The notes under the pieces: generated by a model
The model's database searches: none
Told to the model about the DNA's origin: nothing
Seen by the model: only the letters and a program-made list of their open reading frames with translations
Shown here: piece by piece, positions 21,701 to 33,700 of the stretch
Numbering within the stretch: position 1 is the first letter of the stretch
Layout: the number at the start of each line of letters is the position of its first letter
Position numbers and translations under genes: made by a program
Source of the DNA: Malania oleifera
Taxonomy: Eukaryota > Streptophyta > Magnoliopsida > Santalales > Ximeniaceae
Length of the DNA: 64,000 nt
Assembly: GCF_029873635.1 (NCBI RefSeq)
Contig: NC_080417.1
Location: 26,050,182-26,114,181 of the forward strand
Direction: 5' to 3'

Positions 21701-24700
21701 AAACATTTCTTCCTCTGCTACTCCCTTTTCCCTTTATGGAGTTGGAAGTTAACTGTCTCTGTTTATCAATGAATTTGGCAACTGGGCAAGACAAAGTGCA
21801 CATTTCAAATGGCTGCTACTGCTACTGCTTGCCATTTGTTCTGCAAGAATTCAAATATTTGGTTAAAGTATCAGCAATAATATTTATCTCTACTTTTAAT
21901 TTGTTCTACATTAAAGGAGTAATATTATAATTCATTCCTCCATCTAACCAATCTTGCTTGAGTGCATCGTTTTAACTTAATTCCCATGAAGTGCTTTACA
22001 TATGAACTATCTGTTCTAATGATGAAGGGTTTACCTAAAAAAAGTTCATTAGCCCTAATTCCTTTAAGGATTGCTAATAATTCCTTTTCATGAAGTGGGT
22101 AATTTAATTCTGCTCCATTGAAACTTCTTTTCTTTTGGGAAAGATATCCTAGACCCAGTAGGGTTAGGGAAGATGTCAAGGAATCGTTCAAGAAAAAGTA
22201 TGGACGATATCCTAAGTGTTCGCAAGGAAAATCACTGGAAAGTTGTGATTGTTGTTGGTTTTTTGGCAAGAAGGGCCATAAAGCTAATATTTGTCCAGAG
22301 GCGGAAAAGAGGAAAGGTAGTCTGAAAAGGATTTTAATGGAAGATTCCTTAGAATTGTTATATGAACCAATTTGGGGAGAGGAAATAGACTTTGATGATG
22401 AGAGCATATATTCTATTTTCTCAGAATACTCTGAATTAGAAGAAAAAGAAGAAGATTCAGAAGAAGAATGTCCTCATCATATCAAGCTGAGTCAGTTAAG
22501 ACTAGTTATGATGAGAGCAGTAGATAAAGTACCAAAATTAGTTTCTCTAGCAGGAGAAGAAGAAGATCTAGTGCAGACTGCAGAAACTGAAATTTCTTCA
22601 GAAAGTAGGGATTGTCAGGAATGGAGGATGCCTCGAGCCCGTTGGGCTAAAGCATACCAAACCTCATGGACACCTTACAAAGAAGCTGTAAAGGTTATCG
22701 AGAAAGAAGTAATTGCAGAAGTATCTAGCACGGATGCAGGCACGTTCGTAGTTCCATTACTAACCACACAAGAAGTTCAGAAAGCTATGGATAAAAAGGC
22801 TAGATATGTCCATATGGAATCATCCAGTTTGGGATAGATCCATTAGTAAGAAAAGGACAAGATCTTCCTATCCTTGTTGCAGTTATGGATGGAAGTATCG
22901 GTAATTTTGTTAGGTCCTTACTAGGAGGAGCAAGGGCTAACTTGCATTCAGGAGCAGCCTGGATAAAAGTAATACCAGATTTACATGTTGATCTACAAGA
23001 TAAAAGTGTGGAGAAGACTTTGCGGATCAGATTCAACACAAGGGACTGGAAAAATATGTTAAAATGTAGCCCAGACAGGAGGTGCATTAGACTTATTGTT
23101 AGATTATATTTGAAGTTCTATAACACAGGGAAACCAGCTCTCAGAAGGGGAGTTAGTAGATTTACCCCACTCTTCGAGTCAAATCAAACCAACTCAATCA
23201 GAGGTTTACAGCCAGAAGTTGTAAATCCAAGCGCACTAAGTTGGCCGTAGATTTGGGTAACCCCAAGAACTGAAGAGAGATTGAAAAATCTATTGCCAGA
23301 CTCAGTATGACAAGAGGCAAACAGATTAATCATAACAGAACCTCTAAGTGACTATACTCCTAATAGAGTGAGTGTATCTAAAGAGGAAGATGTTAATTCA
23401 GAAGCCAGGTCAAAAGAATCTGGACCATCTAACTTAAGATCCTCAAGAAGTAGAAGGATAGTTGGTAAGAGAACCATAAAAATCCCTATCTACGCAGATG
23501 AGGAAGAAGATCAATCTCAAGTAACATACATGGGAACATCCATTTTGAGTGCCAAAGTCGAAGAATGGGCAATGCTTGTAAACATTTCTATCAGTAAGGT
23601 AGAATGTGCAACCCTTATCGATACGGGATGTACTTGGTCTTGCACACGAATCATATTTCCAGAAGTGAATTGGGAATCAGAAAATCTTCGAGTTATAATT
23701 GGTAATGGTGCAATACTCCAGGTAGGAGAAATTGCCAGAAATGTGAAGATAAGGATGAATGGCAAAGAATTTGAGGAGCAAATTCTTGGCCTAATTCCTA
23801 AATTACCAGATGATTTTCTTTTGGGAAGTAAGTTCCTTAAGAAATATCAACCATTTACTATATTTTCAGAAGGAATAATCCTAGATAATCATTTTATTCC
23901 AAAATCTTCAGGTGCTATTATAAAGAATTATATGATAGTCAAAGAACAAGTAAAATCTACTTATCAAGAGAAGCTTGATAACTGGAAGGAATTAGTATCG
24001 GGAAGTATCCTAAAGGTAAATCAATCAGAAGAAGAAAGTAGTCTTGAAGAAGTTAAGAAGATGCTTTTAGACAATTGTCAGAAAATCCATAAGCATTATG
24101 GCAGAAGGCCATGCCAGAAGCGGATGTTGCGCTTAAAAACCCCGATGCAATTATCATAAATAAAGGGATTAGTTATCCAAATGAAATGATAAAGGAATTT
24201 GAGAAACAAATTCCCAAATTATTGAATTTGGGACTTATTAGGCACAGTAAGAGTGAGCACAGGAGTGCTGCATTCATGGTACCAAATCATGCTGGGCAAG
24301 TACATGGTAAAGCTAGGATGGTTATTGATTATAGAGATCTGAATAGAGAAACAAGAGATGATGGGTATAATTTACCTAATCAGGAATCTCTTAGAAATAA
24401 AATAAGAAGGGAGAAACCCTCAGTATATTTTAAATTCGATTTCAAATCAAGATATTGGCAGATAAAGGTCAAAGAAAGAGCAGTAGCTCTTACAGCCTTC
24501 ACTACGCCGATCAGGCTTTTCGAATGGCTAGTTATGCCATTTGGATTAAAAAACGCCCCAGGAATTTTCTAGAGAAGGATGGATCGGGCTTTTGAAGGAA
24601 TGATTGGATTTGTTGCAGTTTATATTGACGATGTCTTAGACTCTTTGTATTTAGTAAAAATATTAAGGATCATCTAGAACATTTGAAATAGGTGGCTCAA

Positions 24701-27700
24701 GTGTTTAGAAAAGGAGGAATGATTCTTTTAAAAAGAAAAACCATTTGGATGCAACCTCAAATTGAATTTAGGATTAAAAACCATTTTCATCATATCCCTG
24801 GCTCATCATATCCCTGGCCAAACTGATCGGACTAGTCAGTAGGGTCATATTAGGCACTTGTCCAGACACGTGTCATACCCAAGCATTGCAGAACGGACAA
24901 TTCGACAAACCATATCAAGTTATCTTTAAAGCAGCTTTATTAAAGTTTGTTGTATTATTTATCTTTGCAGCAACTTTATTAAAGTATGATGCGTACTTGA
25001 TGTATTAAAAAGTCAAGATTGGTAGGCTATATATCTACGTAGTGTTTTTTTTATGTCAGTTGCTTTATTAAAATAAAGATGTCAGTTGCTTTATTAAAGT
25101 AAAGCTATCAGTTGCTTTTTTAAAAGTAAGTCTGTCAATCAAGGAGAAAGCAAGTTGTGCTTATCCCTTGGAGTCTATTTAAAGGGATCTCCGACCCTTT
25201 GGTCGGGGAAGAAAAATTTAGACAAATTAATAAAAGTTTATTCAGTCCAAAAGTTCTCTCTTGAAATCATTCTTTTTATTCAAACACTATTGTGTGACGG
25301 TTGAAGCTCTAAGGAAGCCCAAAGAAGCTCATTGAGGAGAGCGTTCATAGAGGTTCCGGTTAGACACCAAGCATAATAGTGGAATTAAAAGGTTGCCTGA
25401 TACAACTTCGTATAGGTTTAAGAGAGATTGCCAAGATACAGGTAGTACAGGTAATAAGCTTTTATTAATTAAGTCTTCTTCCCCCTCTTTTGTTTTCCTC
25501 AATTTTTGAGTCCAGCAGGATTCGCGAGAAATTGGTATCAGAGCCGTCTTGTGGTTCTATGATCAATAAAAGAGAAAAAGGGTCACTTTTTTTATAAGAA
25601 GGCTTCTATAAAAGTCTAATATAAGATTTTAAGAGAACTTAATTGAAGAAGTGTGGAGAAATTTTTTTCAGACTACCTTCTTCTAGAGTCAATTTTGAAT
25701 TAGATCCTGTAGCAGTTGATTTAAAAAGAGTTAAGTCAGGTCTTGAATCATAGCTACCAGAGATTGAAGAGCATATTCGTCTCTATCAATCTAGAATTAG
25801 GCAGTGTGAGTGGTAGTTAGAGCAACTCCACAGAACCTTAGGATCAGAATTAGACAGCCAAGATCTCATTAATCTTCAAAAATGACTGATAAAAAGTCCG
25901 TTACGAGTAAAATTAGAGTAATATTGAGAAGTTATGAAGATAGGATGGTAGATCTTGAGTGAACTCAAGAAGCTAAAAGCAGTATATCAGGAAGATATAC
26001 ACCTAGAGACTATGAGGAAGCACAGGATCAGGAAGTTTAAAGTGCCCTCAGAGATATAGACAAAACTAAAGTCCTATAAGATATACCAGAAGATATCCAT
26101 AAAGCTCAGGATGAGCTGGATAAGGTTCTACATCGAGAAAAATGGACAGATAATGAAGTCTCAGAGATTCAGAAAAGAATCAATAATATGCTGAATGAGG
26201 TAGAAGACCTCAAGGCTAAGAAATTAGCCAGTGCTGAAAAAATTCTAGTAAAGACTAGTAAGGGATCTGCAAGAGGTGGAACTGAAGTAGCAGGACCATC
26301 AAAATTTTCGAAAACAGTAAGTTTTCCTGAAGTTTCATCTTGGGATGCAAAGCCAGTATGGAAGCCCCTAAGATTGGAACATCGCTCGTGGGAGCGGAAG
26401 AAATTATCTGTCAAAAAAATGCTCCAAACTAAGATTGGAACCTCGCCTGTGGGAGCGAATCCTGCTGGACTCAAAAATTAAGGAAAAGAAATAATTAATA
26501 AAAGCTTATTACCCGTACTACCTGTATCTTGGCAATCTCTCTTAAACCTGTACGAAGCTGTATCAGGCAACCTTTCAATTCCACTATTATGCTCAGTTTC
26601 TAACCAGAACCTTTATGAACGCTCTCCTCAATGAGCTTCTTTGGGCTTCCTTAGAGCTTCATTCGTCACACAATAGTGCTTGAATTAAAAGAAAGACTTC
26701 AAGAGAGAACTTTTGGATTGAATAAACTTTTATTAATCTGTCTTAATTTTTCTTCCTCGAACAAAGGGTCGGAGATCCCTTTAAATAGACTCCAAGGGAT
26801 AAGCACAACTTGCTTTCTCCTTGATTGATAGACTTACTTTTAAAAAAGCAACTGACAGCTTTACTTTAATAAAGCAACTGACATCTTACTTTAATAAAAC
26901 AACTGACATAAAAAAAACACTACGTAAATATATAACCTACCAATCTTGACTTTTTAATACATCAAGTACACATCATACTTTAATAAAGTTGCTGCAAAGA
27001 TAAATAATACAACAAACTTTAATAAAGCTGCTTTAAAGATAACTTGATATGGCTTGTCGAATTGTCCGTTCTGCAATGCCTGGGTATGACACGTGTGTCT
27101 GGACAAGTGCCTGATATGACCCTACTGGCTAGTTCAATCAGTTTGGCCTGGGATATGATGAAAACTGGACTATCATATCGTAAATGGTTGATATTTCTTA
27201 AGGAACTTACTTCCCAAAAGAAAATCATCTGGTAATTCAGGAATTAGGCCTAGAATTTGCTCCTCATATTCTTTGCCATTCATCCTTATCTTCACATTTC
27301 TGGCAATTTCTCCTATCTGGAGTATTGCACTATTACCAATTACCTGGAGTATTGCACTAGTACTGAGAATAGAAGTACTAATAAATTAATTAAAGTCTTC
27401 AACATCTTTTCTCAATTCTTCAACTCCGGTGGCTTTAATCTTATAGAACATAACTTTAACCACAAAGCCATTAGACCACAATAGTTTGTTATCATTAGAA
27501 TCAGGTTAATGAAATCGTGGGGCTAATAATTTCCCCTTTTATTGATGATGACAAACTATTCAGAAAAACAGGAACAAATATAAAGCAATTAAATCAACTA
27601 CAAGTTCCTATTTTTCCTATCTCTCCCCATTTGACATCATCAATACCAAAATAAGGGAGGTGAAGCTAACGATTAAACATTTAAGCACTAAGTTTGTCCA

Positions 27701-30700
27701 AAAACATATTCTTTCTTAAAAGATATACCAATTGTGCTCCACACAAAATATTTAGCATGGTAAAAAATTATGACAATAGATGATACCAAATCAATGCACG
27801 GTCACATGTCATAAAGAAATTGATACCAATTGTTTTCAATTATATGTCATTTAAAAGAAAAATTGATGCCAATTAACTTAAAAACAAACTTTCCATACTT
27901 GAAAAAAAATTTCTCCCCCTTTGTCAATATCAAAAAAGAAGATGGGGGTCATGGATTTTGCAAAGTAGTCCACAATTTAAATTCAAGTTTGAACCAAGGT
28001 GTTATAGTTTCAAAACATGCGAACTTTCATTTCAACAAGAACATGATTATCAGAGATTTCAAATTTTCACAATAGTCATACCATTCAAGAATTGCAATAT
28101 TCAAAATCATGCTTATGATTTTCAAAAGAATTTTCCTTTACTTATGCTTGCTCCCCCTTAGTAAATATCTGAAGGTTTTTTTTTGGGGGGTGGGGGGGGG
28201 GGGGTCGCGGAAATGTCTCAAATTCATAAAATCATTCACAAAGATATTTCAGTATGCCCAAATACAACATGATATTCAATCTAAACATGCTGCCCCTAAA
28301 CCAATGCATATACACTCCAAATTTAGCTATGTTTTCACAATGAGTATTTCAACATAATAGAATTTCAAAAAATCATGCTCATAAAAAAATATATTCTTTT
28401 TTCGCAAAAAATCAAAACAAATCAACATATCACAAAATTATATTTCAAAAATTAGCAAAATATTTGCATATAGTCAAACATTTTAAGGGGAATACAAGTT
28501 TAAACACAATTTTAATCCCTTATTTGAGATGAAACCTTGGGCAAAAATAATTTGTTTTGAAAAAAACTAAAAGATTTGAAAAAACCCAAGTTTCATTTTT
28601 CAAGAAGAGCATATTCAACTAAGTTCCAAATTTAAGGATGTTATCATGTGAAATTAACCTAAACCTTTTGGTCCCCATATCATTTTAACACAAGAATTTC
28701 TTTTGTATGGGCAATGCCTCTTTTTAGGCTTGTCAAAATGACATTTTTTATTAGCTAATGCTTTGTCAAAATTATCCTTTACTTGAATAATTTTTGAAGA
28801 AACATAGTTGAGATTTTCAATTTTCTTTTAAAAAAATTCATTTTCTAATCTTAACCCATTTTTAGGTGAGCTTGACATAATCTTAGCTTTCAAAGTTTCA
28901 TTTTCATTTTTCAAGAGTTGATTTTCATTTTCATTTGACAAAAAATTTGATTTTTTTCCCTTGAGCTATTTGTATTTAAAATCAATGCTTTCAAGATCAT
29001 TATGCATTTTAAACAAATCATTGTGCAACTCATCATAGGAGGGTTGCTCATTTTGAAAGAAATTTACCTCCTCTTTCTCCTTTGCCTCTTCTTTATCTTC
29101 AATCACTATGAGGTAATGAGTTGATGTTTCATCTTTTTTCTTGTCTCTTGTCTCCTCATCCTCACTAGTTTGTTCTCTATCTTCAAGGTCAGAATGATCT
29201 TCAATTTTGTCATGTTCATTATCTCTTGCCTCCATTTTAGCTATGTTACAATGATGAGCAAATAAGTTAGCAATTTCATCATGCCTATCATCATATAACA
29301 TTTCAAGAGCATTTCAAATATCCTTAGCCGTCTCATAAATAGTGATTTTGTTAAAAAAATCATGGTCTAAGGCACTATATAGTATGTGCATAGCTCTTGC
29401 ATTGATGGTATGTATCGACATCAGATTATGATCTGGGGGTGCCAACGAAAAGGACGTTGCATGGCGATTCCCCAAAACAAGAAAGTCAAACAAGGATAGA
29501 TAAGACTCTGAGAAAATATGAAGATTGAAAGTGCAGAGTCGCCACCTTTATTATTTTTTTTATAGGAAAAATAAAGGAAAAAGTTCCAAGGGATCTATGA
29601 TATAGTGAATAAGGGTTCGGGAGTACTTTTGTGTTTAGGGGGGGTAGTGGACCAACCATTCTAAGGGAGATTAGTTAACCAACACCCCTATCAACACCCA
29701 TTCTAAGAATGGTTACCGATGTGTGTGTGTTTGTGTGTCTTAACTAGAGATAAAGAAAGGAAAAGAACTAAGATTCCCCTTTTGGGTCATTTAGTGAAAC
29801 ATCACTGTCTAAGAGTCCGAACAACAAAGTTGAAAACCCTGACATACTCTTGTTTGAAAAGGGGGTTGGCCTCATGTAACCCTAAATTTTTGAAACATAA
29901 GGTAAAATGAGAAAATAATGGAAAAAAGTTTTGATTGATTGCCATGAACAAATTCAAAGATGACCCTTTCCTTTGGAAGTTTTGATTAGGGGGAAGTCTA
30001 CATTAAAATATCTTAATTAGGGGCTGGATGAGATGCCTAGGGTCATTGCTTGAGTTTTGGATTAATGGAGATTGTGGTCTCAGCTCCATGATTGAAATTT
30101 AAGAGTTTAAATGCTGATGGGGTTGAAAATCTCCTAATTGACATCAAAGTTTAATGGAGATGAAGATTGTATCCTTGAATGAAATCAAACATTGAATCAG
30201 GAAGGGATTGGAAAATCTTCTGATTGACCATTATGGTTTAATGAGGGTTGAAGTCAACCATTTAACGATAAGAGGTTTGAAAAGTCTCTTGATTGATAGT
30301 CAGGGTTTAATGTGATTGAAGTCAATCAATTAATGAGGAGGTAGTAAAAAAATCTCTTGATTAGCAATCAAAATTTGAGTGTTGATTGAAGTCAATCAAT
30401 TAAGGAGAAGAGATTTGAAAATTCTTTTGACTGGCAATCAAGGTTTAGTGTTGATTAAGGTCAATCAATTAATGAGGCGATAGTTGAAAAAGTCCCTGAG
30501 TGCCAATCAATGTTTAATGATAATTGAAGTCAATTATTTCTTGATAGATTTGAAAAGTGTTATTAATGGGGTTTTGAAGTCAACCCTTAAATGAGTATTT
30601 GAGAGTTCTCCTAATAGTCAATTAGGGTTTGAAAATGATTGAAGTCTACCCTTAAACGAGAGATTTGGAAATCTTATGATTGTCAATCAGGTTTGGAAAA

Positions 30701-33700
30701 TGACTGAAGTCAATCCTTAAAGGAGAGATTTGAAAATATCTTGATTGTCAATTAGAGTTTGAATGATGATTGGAGTCAACCCTTAATGAGAGATTTGGAA
30801 ATCTCCTGATTGTCAATTAGGGTTTGGAACTGATTGAAGTCAACCCTTAAATGAGAGATTTGAAAATCTCCTGATTGTCAATCAGAGTTTGAATGATGTT
30901 TGGAGTCAACCCTTGATGAGAGATTTGTACATCTCTTGATTGTCAATTAGGGTTTGAAAATGATTAAAGTCAACTCTTAATTAAGAGATTTGAAAATTTC
31001 TTGATTGTTACTCAGGGTTTGAATGATGTTTGGAGTCAACCCATAATGAGAGATATGGAAATCTCTTGATTCTTAATCAGGGTTTGTAAATGAGGATTAG
31101 ATCTCTTTGATTAGCAATCAACCATTATGAAAGGGATTTTTAAATTTCAAATAAAAGGAAGTTTCTTTTAGAAGATGAATACGTGACAAAAACGAGGAGA
31201 TTTTTGAAATTGTTGCTAAATTGATCATCGACCAAAAGGAAAAACAACTAGGAGGTCTTGAAAATAGAGTATTTTGATGGAGGGGAATTCCAAATTTGCC
31301 CTTGGTGCCTTAGTCTCGTGGTGCAAGCACTAGTTCCCATTCACTCATTGGGCTTAAGGGAGGGTGCTCGTCCTTGCCTATGGATGAGAAGGGGAAGATC
31401 ACCATACGGAAGAATCCTCCTTTTTCACCCCATCATAAGCTAGGTTAAGAAGTCACAATGGAAAAACATGGAGACAACTATCTCCCTAAAGACCAATTCG
31501 GCTAAATAGGCTCTCAAAGAAAGCTAATCGAGATTTTTTCCATTACAAGCTATTTAACCAATAAATCACACCAAATCACAACTCTCGAAGTCACACATTT
31601 AATGGCCTTAAACATAACTAATAAGAAACACATACCAAGGCTGCAAGACAAGAGACCCGTGAAAGGCATTCTTATGTATTTATCATCAACCAAGCCAGAG
31701 CATGATTATTTGAATAAAACAATAGATATCCCTCTTTACTTTCAACATGAGATATTACCACTCATTCCCCCTTTTTTTCAATTTTACCCTATTTTTATTT
31801 TTCTTATTATAAAGCTTACATCCAAGGCAACAAGAAAGAAAATAAAGGAAAGGAAGGTTGATAACTCTCTTGGGTCAACTCTAGATCTTCAAGTCCTTGA
31901 TGTCTTTCCTTTTAGGGGCAAGATGATTTAGGGCCCTCCAATCCCTAATGTATGTCACCTTCCTTTTAGGATAGGTCAATTTTAGGTCATCAGAAGTTCA
32001 GAATCTTCAAGCCTCTATGTTCTTTTCTTCCTCTTTCATTGGAAATTCAATTCAAAATCATCAAATGTCCGTCTTTGATAGGAAAGTTAGTTTGAAGTCC
32101 AATCTCTGAGGTCTTTTCTTTATCTTTCTTTTCTTGGGCAAGACAATTCAGAGTCATCCAATTTTTGAGGTCTATCTCCTTTTTAATATGAAAGTTAGGT
32201 CAGAATCATCAATTCTTTGAGGTCTATCCCTCTATCTTGCATAAAAAAGCTAGTTAAATCTCCAAAGTCTCGTCTCTTTCAAATAGACAAAGTCAAGAAT
32301 CTTCAAAACCTTGAAGTCCATTATTGTTCCTATTTTAGGAAGGACATTTCTAATCCTAGAGCTTCATCCTCTTCCCTTTTATAATTCAAAGTCACCAAAA
32401 CCCTGAAAGCAATTGTGTCTTCTTAAAGACAAGCCAGTTTGAGGTTGTCAAATCTTTGAGGACAAGACAATTTGATGTTTCCTAGCCCTTCACAATTCTT
32501 TTCACTCCACTTCTTATGTTGTCACATACACATTTGCACACGGATCTTGCTTCAGGCATGTAATGACTTGATTTTCGGGTTTATTCCAAATTTGTGTACG
32601 CAGGTCTTGCAATGAAGCATGTAATGGCTCCTGATCCATACACTTGCATGCAGGTCTTGGTTCAGGCATGTAATGACTCCCGATTTTCAAATTTATTTCG
32701 GATTTTTCACACAGGTCTTGCAATTAAGCATTTAATGATTCTTGATCCACACTTTTGTACATAGGTCTTGCTTCAGGCTTGTAATGGATCTCGATTTTCA
32801 AATTTATTCCAGATTTTTGCACGGAGGTCTTGCAATTAAATATGTAATGACTTCTGATCCACCTACTTTTGCACACGGGTCTTGCTTCAAGCATGTAATG
32901 GCTCCCAATTGTTCAATTTATTCCATTTTTTTTGCACGCAGATCTTGTAATTAAGCATGTAATGACTCCTTATTCACACACTTTTGCACACTAGTCTTGC
33001 TTCAGGCATGTAATGACTCCCAATTTCTAGATTTATTCCAGATTTTTGCACGTAACTTTTGCAATTAAGCTTGTAATGGTTCCTGATTCACACACTTTTG
33101 TACACATGTCTTGCTTTAGGCTTGTAGTGGCTCCCGATTTTCAGATTTATTTTTGATTTTTGCATGTAGGTCATGCAATTAAGCATGTAATGACTCTTGA
33201 CTCACACACTTTTGCACACATGTCTTGCTTTAGGCATGTAATGGCTCTCAATTTTCAGATTTTATTCCAATTTTTGCACGCAGATTTTGCAATTAAGCAT
33301 GTAATGGCTTCTAATTTGTACTTTTGCACACGGATCTTGCTTCAGGCATGTAATGACTCCTGATTTACAGATTTATTCCAGATTTTTGCACACAAGTCTT
33401 GCCTTAGGCATGTAATGGCTCCTAATCCACTCACTTTTGCATAGGGGTCTTGTTACAGGCATGTAAGGGCTCCCAATTTCTAGATTTGTTTCAAAATTTT
33501 GCGCGCAAGTCTTGCAAGCAGAAGAGGGGGGGGGGGGGGGGGGGGGGTGTTCATAAGTAAAGGCTTAAAATCCTAGAGAAAAAAGAGAGTTAAGAGGAAA
33601 AAAAAACAAGAAGAGGAAGGGAGAGAGGCTAGGGCACATTGACACGGGCCAAATATTTCACACCTTTGTAAAAGGACCATGCGGTACTAGTTAAAGCACT

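Larger units (their letters stand above)
16905..27355. mobile_element. Endogenous pararetrovirus cluster (Caulimoviridae), rearranged
   Basis: About 10.5 kb of viral-type DNA in mixed orientation. Block 1 (22140 down to 16905, -) runs RNase H tail, post-polymerase ORFs, intergenic region, tRNA-Met site, ORF1, coat-like region, acidic region and start of the MP-like region. Block 2 (22140 to 26455, +) runs coat knuckle, acidic region, MP-like, protease, partial RT, intergenic region and ORF1. Block 3 (27355 down to 26456, -) is a protease scrap joined to the intergenic region. LTRs and integrase are absent and the intergenic region is shared, as expected for a circular DNA pararetrovirus. Every block has stops or deletions. 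The genus is not assigned. Confidence 0.85.
29400..33650 (-). mobile_element. Large LTR-like block with three minisatellite arrays
   Basis: The left part (29425-29720) carries GCAGAGTCGCCACC and AAAAGTTCCAAGGGATC, typical of termini of large non-coding plant elements. The same class occurs inverted at 8560-9120. The interior is made of tandem arrays (about 30090-31100, 31870-32500 and 32510-33515) and ends near a 22-G run. No gag or pol is seen. A long LTR of a Tat/Ogre-like or LARD element is the best guess. The boundaries are approximate and no target duplication was found. Confidence 0.45.

Noticed and set aside
22800..23087. Minus-strand 95-residue frame opposite the MP-like region
   Set aside because: The + strand frames give the viral polyprotein-like sequence with a homologous second copy; the - frame is a shadow.
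24786..25530. Viral intergenic region read as an LTR
   Set aside because: It occurs three times, but without TG...CA ends, polypurine tract or target duplication, and it sits between viral ORFs, as in circular pararetroviruses.
25533..25544. TGGTATCAGAGC stretches as possible tRNA genes
   Set aside because: They match only the last 12 bases of a tRNA-Met complement and sit next to LTR ends or the viral intergenic region. They are primer binding sites; no cloverleaf is seen.
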